A model generated the notes under the pieces. It saw nothing but the letters and a program-made list of their open reading frames with translations, made no database searches and was not told the DNA's origin. Source: UBA7359 sp964523895 (GTDB lineage Bacteria > Pseudomonadota > Gammaproteobacteria > Eutrophobiales > Eutrophobiaceae). From it: a stretch of DNA of 64,000 nucleotides. A program made the translations under genes and the position numbers. The stretch covers positions 62,001 through 126,000 of the forward strand of contig CAZGBJ010000003.1 in the NCBI GenBank assembly GCA_964523895.1. Reading direction: 5' to 3'. This document shows, in pieces, positions 51,680-60,542 of this stretch. Each line of letters begins with the position of its first letter. Position 1 is the first letter of the stretch.

Positions 51680-51782
51680 ACGGATGTAAGCTCTGCTTTG
51701 TTTGATAAAGCCGCTTTGGCTTTTCCATTTCTTCACGCTACTGTATCCTTGCTGCATTTTATAAATCGACATACACATCAAC

Positions 51783-54236
51783 ATGGATAATGAATATAAG
51801 CCGGGGCAAATTGAGTCCGAGGTGCAAAAGAAATGGGAAGACGGTAATGTTTTCCATGTAACTGAAGATCCGAATAAAGAAAAGTTTTATTGCCTTTCCA
51901 TGTTTCCTTATCCCAGTGGCAAATTACATATGGGACACGTGCGAAATTACGCCATTGGTGATGTCATCAGCCGCTATCAACGTATGCAGGGAAAAAATGT
52001 AATGCAGCCTATGGGTTGGGATGCATTTGGTTTGCCCGCTGAAGGCGCCGCCATTAAAAACAAAGTGCCGCCGGCAAAATGGACTTACGAAAATATCGAC
52101 TATATGCGCGGGCAATTAAAGCGTCTCGGTTTTGCCTATGACTGGGGTCGGGAACTGGCAACCTGTAGCCCTGATTATTACCGCTGGGAACAATGGTTTT
52201 TCACTCAGCTTTACGAAAAAGGGCTAGTTTACAAAAAGACCTCTATTGTGAACTGGGATCCGGTTGATCAAACTGTATTAGCCAATGAACAAGTTATCGA
52301 TGGTAAGGGCTGGCGTTCCGGCGCGGTTGTTGAACGTCGTGAAATACCACAGTGGTTTTTAAAAATCACCGATTATGCTGATGAATTATTAGACGATCTG
52401 GAAAAACTTCCTGGCTGGCCTGATGCCGTTCGCACCATGCAAGCAAACTGGATAGGTCGTTCTGAAGGTGTTGAAGTTGATTTTAAAGTTGAAGACTCAG
52501 ACGAAACCTTACGTATTTATACAACGCGTCCCGATACCATTATGGGTATCACTTATATGGCCGTAGCAGCAGAACACCCACTAGCCAAACTAGCCTCTGA
52601 AAATGATGCCGGCCTACGTGCCTTTATTGAAGAATGTAAAAGTGGCGGTACTACCGAGGTCGAAATGGAGACCATGGAAAAAAAAGGTCTACCGCTTAAT
52701 ATTAATGTACGTCACCCTATTAGCGATGAACTCATACCGCTATGGGTCTCAAACTTTGTTTTGATGGGTTATGGCACCGGTGCAGTCATGTCTGTCCCAG
52801 GACACGACCAACGTGATTGGGAGTTCGCACATAAATACGACATCCCGATTAAGCAAGTCATCTTCCCTGCGGATGATAGCGAACACGATTTAGCCGAATC
52901 TGCTTTTACAGATAAAGGTGTATTAAAGAATTCAGCTCAATTTGATGATTTAACATCTAAAGAAGCATTTGACGCCATCGCCAACTTCGTCGAAGAAAAT
53001 AATTGTGGTAACCGTAAGATTAATTACCGCTTAAGAGACTGGGGTGTATCTCGTCAACGCTACTGGGGTTGCCCAATACCCATCATTAATTCGAAAGATG
53101 GCAAAACACACGCAGTCCCAGCTGATCAATTACCAGTTGTGCTACCAGAAGATATTGAATTTGAAGGTATCAGCTCACCGATAAAATCCATGCCGGAATT
53201 TATTAATGTTGATGCGCCAGATGGCAGCGGCGCTGCAGAAAGAGAAACCGATACGTTTGATACTTTCTTTGAGTCTTCCTGGTATTTTGCGCGCTATTGT
53301 TGCCCTGATAATGAAGAAGCAATGCTGGATGACCGCGCTAATTACTGGCTGCCAGTTGATCAATATGTCGGCGGTATTGAACACGCCATTCTGCATTTAC
53401 TCTATGCTCGTTTCTTTCATAAATTAATGCGCGACTTAGGTTTCTTAAAAAGTGACGAACCGTTTACCAATTTATTGACACAGGGCATGGTATTGAAGGA
53501 CGGCTCGAAGATGTCAAAATCAAAAGGCAATGCGGTCGACCCTCAACCTTTGCTTGATCAATACGGTGCCGATACAGTGCGTTTATTTATGATGTTTGCC
53601 TCACCACCTGAACAAAGTCTGGAATGGTCAGACACGGGTGTTGAAGGTGCACACCGCTTTTTAAAACGTTTATGGAAATTAGCCAGTACACATATTAATG
53701 AAGGCGAAGCGCCAACACTGGAACCGTCATCTTTAACTGACGCGCAACGAGATTTACGCCGCAAGATCCATCTCACTATTGATAAAGTAAATGATGATAT
53801 CGGTCGCCGCTATACATTTAATACCGCTATTGCTGCTGTTATGGAAATGATGAACGCCTTATCGCGCGGCGATATGAAAGAAGATAATGACCGCGCCATT
53901 ATGCGTGAAGGCATAGAAACAGCAACACTGCTGCTAGCGCCTATTGTCCCTCATATCAGCGATGCACTCTGGATTGCTCTGAGGCATGATGAACTTATAA
54001 TCAATGCCGCCTGGCCTAAATCAGATCCTGGGGCACTCGAACAAAACACAATTGAAATGGTTATCCAGGTCAATGGTAAACTTCGTAGCAAAATTTCAGT
54101 GGGCAAAAATACTGATGAGGAAAAAATAGAAGCCATAGCCATTGAAGATGAAAACGTCAAACGTCATACCGAAGGCAAAACTATCAGAAAAGTCATTGTT
54201 ATTCCGGGACGATTAGTGAACATCGTGGTGTCATAG
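51783..54236 (+). CDS. leuS: Leucyl-tRNA synthetase
   Basis: LeuRS charges tRNA-Leu. The 817-residue class I enzyme begins EYKPGQIESEVQKKWED; HIGH is HMGH at residues 49-52 within FPYPSGKLHMGHVRNYAIGD, the editing domain (CP1) includes the TTRPDTIMGITYMAVAAEHP threonine-rich site and the FVLMGYGTGAVMSVPGHDQRD segment, and KMSKS lies in KDGSKMSKSKGNAVDP. The last residues give the C-terminal domain. Length is a little below E. coli (860). It leads the leuS-lptE-holA set. Confidence 0.97.
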   Translation: MDNEYKPGQIESEVQKKWEDGNVFHVTEDPNKEKFYCLSMFPYPSGKLHMGHVRNYAIGDVISRYQRMQGKNVMQPMGWDAFGLPAEGAAIKNKVPPAKWTYENIDYMRGQLKRLGFAYDWGRELATCSPDYYRWEQWFFTQLYEKGLVYKKTSIVNWDPVDQTVLANEQVIDGKGWRSGAVVERREIPQWFLKITDYADELLDDLEKLPGWPDAVRTMQANWIGRSEGVEVDFKVEDSDETLRIYTTRPDTIMGITYMAVAAEHPLAKLASENDAGLRAFIEECKSGGTTEVEMETMEKKGLPLNINVRHPISDELIPLWVSNFVLMGYGTGAVMSVPGHDQRDWEFAHKYDIPIKQVIFPADDSEHDLAESAFTDKGVLKNSAQFDDLTSKEAFDAIANFVEENNCGNRKINYRLRDWGVSRQRYWGCPIPIINSKDGKTHAVPADQLPVVLPEDIEFEGISSPIKSMPEFINVDAPDGSGAAERETDTFDTFFESSWYFARYCCPDNEEAMLDDRANYWLPVDQYVGGIEHAILHLLYARFFHKLMRDLGFLKSDEPFTNLLTQGMVLKDGSKMSKSKGNAVDPQPLLDQYGADTVRLFMMFASPPEQSLEWSDTGVEGAHRFLKRLWKLASTHINEGEAPTLEPSSLTDAQRDLRRKIHLTIDKVNDDIGRRYTFNTAIAAVMEMMNALSRGDMKEDNDRAIMREGIETATLLLAPIVPHISDALWIALRHDELIINAAWPKSDPGALEQNTIEMVIQVNGKLRSKISVGKNTDEEKIEAIAIEDENVKRHTEGKTIRKVIVIPGRLVNIVVS

Positions 54237-54283
54237 GGTAAGATGCGAAATAAGACGATACGTAACTTGCACGGGGATATTTG

Positions 54284-54781
54284 ATGAAAACACGCCTACT
54301 ACTAATATGCATGCTGATACTAACAAGCGCATGTGGATTTCATCTGCGTGGTTCACAACTAACCGAGTTTGATATTGCTAATATTTATATTAATCCATCG
54401 AGTGCACCACTGCTTGCCAAGGAAGTTAAATCCCAATTGTTAGGAGCAGGTGTATCTTTAGCCAGTTCAGTGCAAAACGCATCCTATGTCATCACCTTAA
54501 AAGAAGAGCGTTTCGAAAAATCGGTACTTAGTGTCTCTGCTTCGACAGGTAAAGTTGAAGAATATCAAATTGTCTATAAAGCAAAGATGGATGCAGCTCA
54601 TGCTGACGGTCGCAATATTGTTAAAAACGATAAAGTCAGATCTGCTCGTGATCTCACTTTTGACGAAAATGCCGTGTTAGGTAAATTCTCAGAAGAGGGA
54701 ATTCTGCATGAAGATTTAGTTCGCCTTGCTGCTAGTCAGGTGCTCCGTCGTCTACAGGCATTATTAACTGCCAATAAATAA
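54284..54781 (+). CDS. lptE: LPS assembly lipoprotein LptE
   Basis: LptE plugs the LptD barrel in the outer membrane for LPS export. From ATG 54284 the protein has 165 residues, with signal sequence and lipobox LTSAC-G at about residues 14-18, followed by GFHLRGS, the conserved start of mature LptE. The frame is open one codon earlier to TTG. It is in the usual leuS-lptE-holA order, with holA starting right after its stop. Confidence 0.93.
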   Translation: MKTRLLLICMLILTSACGFHLRGSQLTEFDIANIYINPSSAPLLAKEVKSQLLGAGVSLASSVQNASYVITLKEERFEKSVLSVSASTGKVEEYQIVYKAKMDAAHADGRNIVKNDKVRSARDLTFDENAVLGKFSEEGILHEDLVRLAASQVLRRLQALLTANK

Positions 54782-55813
54782 ATGCGATTACGCCCTGATC
54801 AGCTTAATAGTCATTTACAACGATCAACTTTAGCACCGATCTATTTTGTTAGTGGTGATGAACCTTTACAAAAATTAGAAAGCATTGACCAAATAAGGAT
54901 GGCGGCACGCTCACAGGGCTACGATGAACGCCTTGTGTTTAACGTTGATAAATCTTTTGACTGGAGCTCTATTAATCAGGCTTCAGCTAACATGTCTTTA
55001 TTTTCCAGTCGTCGAATTATTGAGTTACGTATGTCTTCGCCAAAGCCGGGCAAAGAAGGTGGCCGTGTTTTGCTCGAATATGCAGAACAAGCAAACGAAG
55101 ATAACCTTCTTGTAATTAGTTCAGATAAATTAGATAAGAGTGCACAAAAGAACAAATGGGTTAAAGCCGTAGAAAAAGTCGGCATATTGATACAGGTATG
55201 GCCAGTCAACCCTGCTCAATTACCCGGCTGGATTCAAAATCGACTTCAGTCCAAACAGAAACGTATTACACTAGATGCTGCCAGATTAATTGCACTGCGC
55301 GTTGAAGGAAATTTACTTGCTGCACAACAGGAAATCGACAAGCTGATTCTTTTAATTGATAAAAACAGTATCGATATAGAGGATGTTATTGCTGCAGTTG
55401 CTGACAGTTCTCGCTATGATGTTTTCGATTTGATAGAAAGTGCATTTCTTGGCAATACTGATCGTACTTTACATATGCTGCAAGGTTTACGAAACGAAGG
55501 CACTGAACCAATGGCTTTATTCGGTGCGTGGATGTGGGAGTTCAGGCGCTTATGTTCTATCGCACATCAACATGAAGCTGGCGCAAATCTGGAAGGTCTT
55601 TTCAAATCATATCGAATATGGGACCAAAAGAAGCGACCAATGAATGCCGTTTTGAAACGTCATTCATGTAAATCATTTGATCAATTATTAAAATTTTGTG
55701 CGACGATAGACAAGACATTAAAAAGTAGTCAACGAGATCAAGCCTGGGATCAATTTAATGCGCTATTATTAGCCATAGCCGGGGCAAATACATTTAAGCT
55801 GCAAATTGCGTGA
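54782..55813 (+). CDS. holA: DNA polymerase III subunit delta
   Basis: HolA is the clamp-loader wrench that opens the beta clamp. The 343-residue protein has the family start LRPDQLNSHLQRSTLAPIYFVSGDEPL, the beta-interacting region SANMSLFSSRRIIELRM, and a C-terminal collar domain. Its length matches E. coli HolA (343). The ATG follows immediately after the lptE stop. A 24-bp gap separates it from proA. Confidence 0.95.
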   Translation: MRLRPDQLNSHLQRSTLAPIYFVSGDEPLQKLESIDQIRMAARSQGYDERLVFNVDKSFDWSSINQASANMSLFSSRRIIELRMSSPKPGKEGGRVLLEYAEQANEDNLLVISSDKLDKSAQKNKWVKAVEKVGILIQVWPVNPAQLPGWIQNRLQSKQKRITLDAARLIALRVEGNLLAAQQEIDKLILLIDKNSIDIEDVIAAVADSSRYDVFDLIESAFLGNTDRTLHMLQGLRNEGTEPMALFGAWMWEFRRLCSIAHQHEAGANLEGLFKSYRIWDQKKRPMNAVLKRHSCKSFDQLLKFCATIDKTLKSSQRDQAWDQFNALLLAIAGANTFKLQIA

Positions 55814-55837
55814 GAGAATTTTCGAGAAGGTTAGTTA

Positions 55838-57094
55838 ATGGATATTAAAAAATACATGTTGGAAGTGGGTCAGCTTGCCAGAGCATCGGCAGGCATGATG
55901 GCGCGCGCAACAACAGCGCAAAAGAATAATGCATTGCATGCTATTGCAGAAAATATTATTAAACATCGTGCTGCCCTCGCCAAAGCAAATGCAGAAGATT
56001 TAAAAGCAGCAAAAGAAAAAAATCTTGAGTCAGCATTGGTCGACAGACTGGAGTTAACCGATGCACGCATAGATTCCATGGTTGAAGGTTTAAATCAGAT
56101 TGCCAGCCTAAGTGATCCTGTCGGCACCATTACTGATTTAGCATTGCGCCCTAGCGGCATTCAAGTCGGCAACATGCGTGTTCCTTTAGGTGTGGTCGGT
56201 ATCATTTATGAATCCAGACCTAATGTTACCGCTGATGCTGCCGCACTATGTTTAAAATCGGGTAATGCCACTATCTTGCGTGGTGGTTCTGAAGCGGTAA
56301 ATTCAAATCAAGCCATTGCCAAGTGCATCAATATCGGAATGGTAGAAGCAGATTTACCACAAGAAGCCGTGCAAGTTATTTCAACAACAGATCGTGCTGC
56401 CGTTGGTGAATTATTGACCATGCCAGAATATGTTGACGTCATTGTGCCTCGAGGGGGCAAAGGCTTGATTGAGCGCATCAGCAACGAAGCACGCATGCCT
56501 GTGATTAAACATCTCGATGGTATTTGTCATGTCTACATCGATAATGATGCCGATATAGAGAAAGCAGTAAACATTGCCTTAAATGCAAAGACACAACGTT
56601 ATGGTACTTGTAATACGATGGAATGTTTATTAGTTGCTAAGTCTGTTGCAAAAGATGTACTCGATAAATTGGCACCATTATACAAAGACGCCGGTGTTGA
56701 GATTCGCGGTTGTAAAGAATCCGCCAAATTAATAGGCGGTATTAAGATCGCGACGGAAGAAGATTATGGCACAGAATATCTGGCGCCTATTATGTCTTTA
56801 AAAATCGTCGCGGATGTTGATGAGGCTATGCAACATATTAGCAAGTACAGCTCGCAACATACGGAAGCCATTGTTACCGAAAACTACACAAGCTCTCGCC
56901 GCTTTTTGCGAGAAGTAGATTCAAGTTCAGTAATGGTAAATGCATCAACACGTTTTGCCGATGGTTTTGAATATGGATTAGGTGCTGAGATTGGTATTAG
57001 CACGGATAAATTCCATGCTCGCGGTCCTGTTGGACTGGAAGGATTGACTTCGAAAAAATACATTGTCCTCGGGGATGGGCACATTCGTAAATAA
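55838..57094 (+). CDS. proA: Gamma-glutamyl phosphate reductase
   Basis: ProA reduces gamma-glutamyl phosphate to glutamate semialdehyde for proline synthesis, with NADPH. The 418-residue protein has the NAD-binding VPLGVVGIIYESRPNVTADAA segment, the catalytic cysteine in KTQRYGTCNTMECLLVA, and a C-terminal RGPVGLEGLTSKKYIVLGDG typical of ProA. Length matches E. coli (417). It sits between holA and nadD (3-bp gap to nadD), an arrangement seen in several gammaproteobacteria; proB is not nearby. Confidence 0.97.
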   Translation: MDIKKYMLEVGQLARASAGMMARATTAQKNNALHAIAENIIKHRAALAKANAEDLKAAKEKNLESALVDRLELTDARIDSMVEGLNQIASLSDPVGTITDLALRPSGIQVGNMRVPLGVVGIIYESRPNVTADAAALCLKSGNATILRGGSEAVNSNQAIAKCINIGMVEADLPQEAVQVISTTDRAAVGELLTMPEYVDVIVPRGGKGLIERISNEARMPVIKHLDGICHVYIDNDADIEKAVNIALNAKTQRYGTCNTMECLLVAKSVAKDVLDKLAPLYKDAGVEIRGCKESAKLIGGIKIATEEDYGTEYLAPIMSLKIVADVDEAMQHISKYSSQHTEAIVTENYTSSRRFLREVDSSSVMVNASTRFADGFEYGLGAEIGISTDKFHARGPVGLEGLTSKKYIVLGDGHIRK

Positions 57095-57097
57095 TTA

Positions 57098-57754
57098 ATG
57101 CAACTTATCGGAATTCTCGGCGGTACATTTGATCCAATCCATAATGGACACATTCGGCTTGCGCTTGAAGCACAGCAGCAACTCGAGCTTGATCAAGTAA
57201 GGTTCATGCCGGTCAATATTCCGCCGCACCGAACACGTCCTGTAGCATCCTCAAGTCACAGACGCAGCATGATTGAATTATCAATTCAGGATGAGTCGAA
57301 ACTTTACATTGATTTACGTGAGTTAGAGAGTGAAGATATCTCCTATAGCATCAATACACTTAAATCATTACGTCAGGAATTTACTGATGACGCCTTATAT
57401 TTAATTGTCGGCAAAGATGCCCTTAACAAAATTGATAGCTGGAAAGATTGGCAAGAACTATTAGACTATGCACATATCGTCGTTGCGAACCGACCCAGCA
57501 TATCAACAAGGGAATCAACAAATAATATTTCACCTGAATTACAAAGCTGGATAGAAAAGCATCAAATAACAGATCACGCACAACTTAAAACGTGTTCATC
57601 AGGAAATATTGTGTTTATTAACATCCCCATGCTGGACATTTCATCAAGCATGGTTCGCAAATTTTATTTAGAAAATAAAACTGTCGATAATTTGCTGCCG
57701 ACAATAGCTCAAACTTATATAAAAGATAACCAACTTTACCTGGACACTGCATGA
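57098..57754 (+). CDS. nadD: Nicotinate-nucleotide adenylyltransferase
   Basis: NadD makes deamido-NAD from nicotinate mononucleotide and ATP. The 218-residue protein carries the nucleotidyltransferase motif GGTFDPIHNGHIRLALEA, the substrate loop MPVNIPPHRTRP and the second ATP motif DISSSMVRK near residue 183. Length is close to E. coli (213). It overlaps rsfS by 4 nt and follows proA by 3 bp, giving the nadD-rsfS-rlmH group. Confidence 0.96.
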   Translation: MQLIGILGGTFDPIHNGHIRLALEAQQQLELDQVRFMPVNIPPHRTRPVASSSHRRSMIELSIQDESKLYIDLRELESEDISYSINTLKSLRQEFTDDALYLIVGKDALNKIDSWKDWQELLDYAHIVVANRPSISTRESTNNISPELQSWIEKHQITDHAQLKTCSSGNIVFINIPMLDISSSMVRKFYLENKTVDNLLPTIAQTYIKDNQLYLDTA

Positions 57755-58098
57755 AGACAAAAGAACTCGTTGATATTACCCTCACCGCTCTGGATGACGT
57801 TAAAGCAATTGATGTCACAGTATTTGAAGTAAGCAAATTAACCAGCATATCTGACTACATGATTATCGCTAGCGGGCGTTCAAAACGCCAAGTTAATGCT
57901 TTAGCCGAAAAGGTCGTAGAAGTAGCAAAAAAGAACGGCATTAAACCTTTGGGCGTCGAAGGCAAAACAGAAGGCGAATGGGTATTGGTTGACCTGGGTG
58001 ATATTATTGTCCACCTCATGCACCCGGATACACGCGAATACTATCAACTGGAAAAACTCTGGGGAGCTGAGCCGAACAAGGAAGCCGAAAGTAGTTAG
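57751..58098 (+). CDS. rsfS: Ribosome silencing factor RsfS
   Basis: RsfS binds ribosomal protein L14 and blocks subunit joining in starvation. The 115-residue protein has ALDDVKAIDVTVFEVSKLTSISDYMIIASGRSKRQV, the family core, and the closing WVLVDLGDIIVHLMHPDTREYYQLEKLWG. Length is near E. coli (105). Its ATG overlaps the nadD stop by 4 nt, and rlmH follows after 6 bp. Confidence 0.95.
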   Translation: MKTKELVDITLTALDDVKAIDVTVFEVSKLTSISDYMIIASGRSKRQVNALAEKVVEVAKKNGIKPLGVEGKTEGEWVLVDLGDIIVHLMHPDTREYYQLEKLWGAEPNKEAESS

Positions 58099-58104
58099 GC
58101 AACC

Positions 58105-58575
58105 ATGCAAATCGATTTAATAGCCGTCGGCAAACGCATGCCAACATGGATAGAATCAGGGTTTAAAGAATATGCAAAGCGTTTACCAAAAAACATCAAT
58201 TTCAAACTAATAGAAATTAATCCCGCCATCCGCGGTAAAAACAACAGCGCCGAAAACTACAAACAAAAAGAAGAAGAAAACATCAATGCCGTGCTCGCAG
58301 ATAAAAGTTTTATCATTGCATTAGACGAACACGGCAAAACAATCAGCAGTCAAAAGCTCGCAAACCAATTGCAAACATGGAACGATGAAAACCAACACAT
58401 TAGTTTAATCATCGGCGGCGCAGATGGATTAAGCGACGCGATAAAAAAGAAAGCTAATCAATTATGGTCACTATCAGGAATGACATTGCCACATGGCTTA
58501 GTCAGAGTGATGATTGCTGAACAGATATATAGAGCTTGGACGATAACGCAGAATCATCCTTACCACCGGGAGTAG
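58105..58575 (+). CDS. rlmH: 23S rRNA pseudouridine-1915 N3-methyltransferase RlmH
   Basis: RlmH methylates pseudouridine 1915 of 23S rRNA on 70S ribosomes. The 156-residue SPOUT protein has the knot-forming SAM loop IIGGADGLSDA and the C-terminal LSGMTLPHGLVRVMIAEQIYRAW, and starts IDLIAVGKRMPTWIESG. Length matches E. coli (155). The usual next genes (mrdA, mrdB) are absent: a repeat, an NYN-domain gene and an accessory patch follow. Confidence 0.96.
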   Translation: MQIDLIAVGKRMPTWIESGFKEYAKRLPKNINFKLIEINPAIRGKNNSAENYKQKEEENINAVLADKSFIIALDEHGKTISSQKLANQLQTWNDENQHISLIIGGADGLSDAIKKKANQLWSLSGMTLPHGLVRVMIAEQIYRAWTITQNHPYHRE

Positions 58576-58600
58576 CCCTTTAATTTTTAATCCTTACTAA

Positions 58601-58659
58601 CTTTGCTTTTCGTCTTCAAGACGCCTCACTTTTCTTTAAAGAAAAGTAAGCAAAAGAAC
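58601..58659 (-). repeat. Dispersed repeat tail (second copy)
   Basis: ctttgcttttcgtcttcaagac..gcctcacttttctttaaagaaaagtaagc.. matches 9448-9505 at about 85 percent by eye. It is in the same orientation as that copy and opposite to the larger copy at 59540-59740, so the NYN gene is flanked by inverted relatives. Confidence 0.75.
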
Positions 58660-58689
58660 TCTTGGATTTATCGTGCCGATGCTTTTTAG

Positions 58690-59310
58690 TTACCACCCAT
58701 TTGGTTTATAAATTTTAGTGTTTTCAATTGGGCTAGGTAATTGTGATTTAATAATAGTACTTTTTCTTATTGTTCGTTGAAAATCAGAGTTTGCCATAAG
58801 TTGTTTTGAAGCTCTTCTTCTCCAAGGGGTGAAAAGACCAACCTTCTTTTTACAATCCACACGAACTAACTTCATAGCTTCAGCCAAGTCGCTATCGTTA
58901 CTAATCACAATTGCACAATCATAAACATCCTTCCAAGCATCATTTACCATATGCACTGCAAGATTCACATCTGATCCTTTTTCTTCGACTTTATATACTT
59001 CAACTGTCTTTCCATAAGTAAAGTCAACTGGCTTCATTCTTGTTTTATTCTCAAGGAAATGGCCATATATTATTTTTATCTCTGGAGTATGTTTAGATAA
59101 GGCTTTTATATATGTTGCTTGTCGAAGAGGTGCGTCAGGATTATCTTTTCGACTATTTACTAACGCCGTACAATAGACAATGGAATCTATTCGGTGATGG
59201 GGCTTTAATATATTTTGACACATGGCTTTTAGATCAAGCCATTTACATGACGTGCCTTTCACAGCGCCATAATAAAAATTGAATCCATCAATATATATAA
59301 CTGTACGCAT
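58690..59310 (-). CDS. NYN-domain (LabA/PIN-like) protein
   Basis: NYN domains are predicted metal-dependent RNases of the PIN-like fold. The 206-residue protein has the N-terminal acidic strand VIYIDGFNFYYG, the middle GSDVNLAVHMVNDAW and the third acidic strand AIVISNDSDLAEAMKLV, giving four clustered aspartates as expected for the catalytic site. No signal peptide is present. It is alone on the minus strand in an accessory patch between rlmH and rdgC, flanked by repeats. The role is unknown, possibly RNA decay or defence. Confidence 0.85.
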   Translation of the reverse strand: MRTVIYIDGFNFYYGAVKGTSCKWLDLKAMCQNILKPHHRIDSIVYCTALVNSRKDNPDAPLRQATYIKALSKHTPEIKIIYGHFLENKTRMKPVDFTYGKTVEVYKVEEKGSDVNLAVHMVNDAWKDVYDCAIVISNDSDLAEAMKLVRVDCKKKVGLFTPWRRRASKQLMANSDFQRTIRKSTIIKSQLPSPIENTKIYKPNGW

Positions 59311-59330
59311 CCCTGTACCTTATAAAGCAA

Positions 59331-59360
59331 AGGGCCTTAAGGATTGCTCCTCAAGACCCT
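59331..59360 (-). promoter_or_regulatory. Leader hairpin of the NYN gene
   Basis: agggccttaagga..tcctcaagaccct pairs over about 12 positions with two G-T pairs around a short loop. On the minus strand it lies 21-50 nt before the NYN start, so it would be in the mRNA leader; it could instead be a terminator of upstream transcripts, as TTTGCTTTA follows. Confidence 0.4.
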
Positions 59361-59464
59361 GCGGCCTGCCGACGAAACGACAGGGGTAGTAAACTTAATT
59401 ATAGATGCTCTATGTGCCTATAATCAAGAGCCTGCATGCAATTATTTCTAACTTGTTGACTAAA

Positions 59465-59780
59465 TCAAAAGGTCTGTGTCGATTGATTTAATAATTTTCC
59501 CTTATGACCTGCCGAGGTGTTGTTTTCTTTCTCGGTTGAGCTACAGGGATGTATCGAGAGTGCATTAGGAAAGGACGACCGCCATGGATGGCGGAAGTGT
59601 CGATTGTGCAGGAGCAATAATCGACGGGAGTATGTGCGTGCCGTAAGAAATAAAACGACACCGAGGGTACCCGCAGGGCAAGGCATTTGGGGTGGCCTTT
59701 TTCTTCGTTAGTTCTTTTTTGGCCACGCAAAAAAAGTTTTGTACATGGATGTACTTATACTGCGATCGCATGGATGCGGA
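59465..59780 (+). repeat. Composite repeat cluster with several CATGGATG hairpins
   Basis: The 559-bp gene-free gap 59311-59869 holds hairpin ccgccat-gg-atggcgg (59579-59594), a second stem with GCAGGAGCA loop (59599-59625), gtacatggatgtac (59741-59754) and cgcatggatgcg (59767-59778), plus a pyrimidine-rich tail containing GGTGGCC..GGCCACGC (59691-59729). Translated frames across it are spurious. A further hairpin attcccgc-ctac-gcgggaat is at 59830-59849. Confidence 0.7.
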
Positions 59781-59829
59781 AGAGCAGTGTACTCGCTATC
59801 AAGCGGGAACAGTAATAAATAATATCTGG

Positions 59830-59849
59830 ATTCCCGCCTACGCGGGAAT
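59830..59849. repeat. GC-rich palindrome attcccgc-ctac-gcgggaat
   Basis: A perfect 8-bp stem with a 4-nt loop, 21 bp after the stop of the 93-residue gene (minus strand). Such attcccgcctacgcgggaat palindromes are widespread as dispersed repeats in proteobacteria. It could end transcription of the HigA unit. Confidence 0.6.
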
Positions 59850-59869
59850 AACAAAGGAATAAAACTTTA

Positions 59870-60151
59870 TTATGACTTCTTAATCCGAACTACATTCATA
59901 AACTCCATGTCAAATCCACCAACATTTTCTGTTGACGGATAATAAGTCAAATTCACTCTAGCGCCTTTAAGATTTCGATATTCTATTTTTCGTTTAAATC
60001 GAAACGGCACGTCATAACCTTCAAGTGTGATGGTATTAATAATCCACTCTGTGCCTTTCTCAACTCGCTGCACATGTGATGCGACTTTCTGCATTTCCAT
60101 ATGAATAAGTTCTCGGTGAGCTTCCAATAATTTTTGGACGGGGGATTTCAT
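59870..60151 (-). CDS. Unknown 93-residue protein coupled to HigA
   Basis: The ORF starts 9 bp after the higA stop, so the two are very probably co-transcribed. The sequence has no signal peptide and is basic, with an N-terminal helix (KLLEAHRELIHMEMQKVASHVQRV), then alternating strands (WIINTITLEGYDVPFRFKRKIEYRNLKGARVNLTYYP). The segment FRFKRKIEYRNLKGARVNLTYYP looks like a compact beta-sheet domain. It does not look like HigB (no RelE-type motif I recognise). It may be a toxin partner of the HigA or an unrelated downstream gene. Function unknown. Confidence 0.7.
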   Translation of the reverse strand: MKSPVQKLLEAHRELIHMEMQKVASHVQRVEKGTEWIINTITLEGYDVPFRFKRKIEYRNLKGARVNLTYYPSTENVGGFDMEFMNVVRIKKS

Positions 60152-60160
60152 ATTGAATAA

Positions 60161-60451
60161 TCATGCTGCATAAGGTGGGATCTTATCTAGTTTCTTTCCT
60201 AAGTGGCGATGCGCTTCTTCAACATCATAATCTGATTGCAGTCCCATCCAGAATGATTCCGAAACATTAAAGTATTTAGCTAATCGAACAGCAGTATCGG
60301 CTGTCACTGATCGCTTACCGTGTACAATTTCATTTATACGTCTTGGTGGCACACCAATATCACGCGCTATGCGATTTTGACTGATTTCCATTGGCAGTAA
60401 AAATTCTTCCAGTAAAATCTCACCGGGATGTATATTTGGTAATTTCTTCAT
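60161..60451 (-). CDS. higA: HigA-family antitoxin (XRE type)
   Basis: The 96-residue protein matches HigA antitoxins: the start NIHPGEILLEEFLLPMEISQNRIARDIGVPPRRINEIVHGKR contains the helix-turn-helix, and VRLAKYFNVSESFWMGLQSDYDVEEA is the family ending. HigA normally follows the toxin HigB, but no HigB ORF lies upstream. Its operator is probably the 21-bp palindrome at 60519-60539. The next gene downstream is unknown but coupled. Confidence 0.88.
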   Translation of the reverse strand: MKKLPNIHPGEILLEEFLLPMEISQNRIARDIGVPPRRINEIVHGKRSVTADTAVRLAKYFNVSESFWMGLQSDYDVEEAHRHLGKKLDKIPPYAA

Positions 60452-60518
60452 CTCTATTCAACTCAATTTATTCAAATTTTTAGTCATTAAAGATATCAAT
60501 TGTATAACTTATCATGGA

Positions 60519-60539
60519 CTATAACGCAATGCGTTATAG
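60519..60539. promoter_or_regulatory. 21-bp palindrome, probable HigA operator
   Basis: ctataacgca-a-tgcgttatag has 10-bp perfect arms, 68 bp before the higA start and 75 bp before rdgC. The TAACGC..GCGTTA pattern resembles XRE-family antitoxin operators. It lies where higB would normally begin. Confidence 0.7.
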
Positions 60540-60542
60540 CGG

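Noticed and set aside
59488..59730. Minus-strand 80-codon ORF in the repeat cluster
   Set aside because: It is a translated dispersed repeat; overlapping frames in the same stretch are equally open.
60480..60515. 11-codon ORF MISYTIDIFND as a HigB remnant
   Set aside because: Too short to align with HigB; kept only as context for the orphan HigA.
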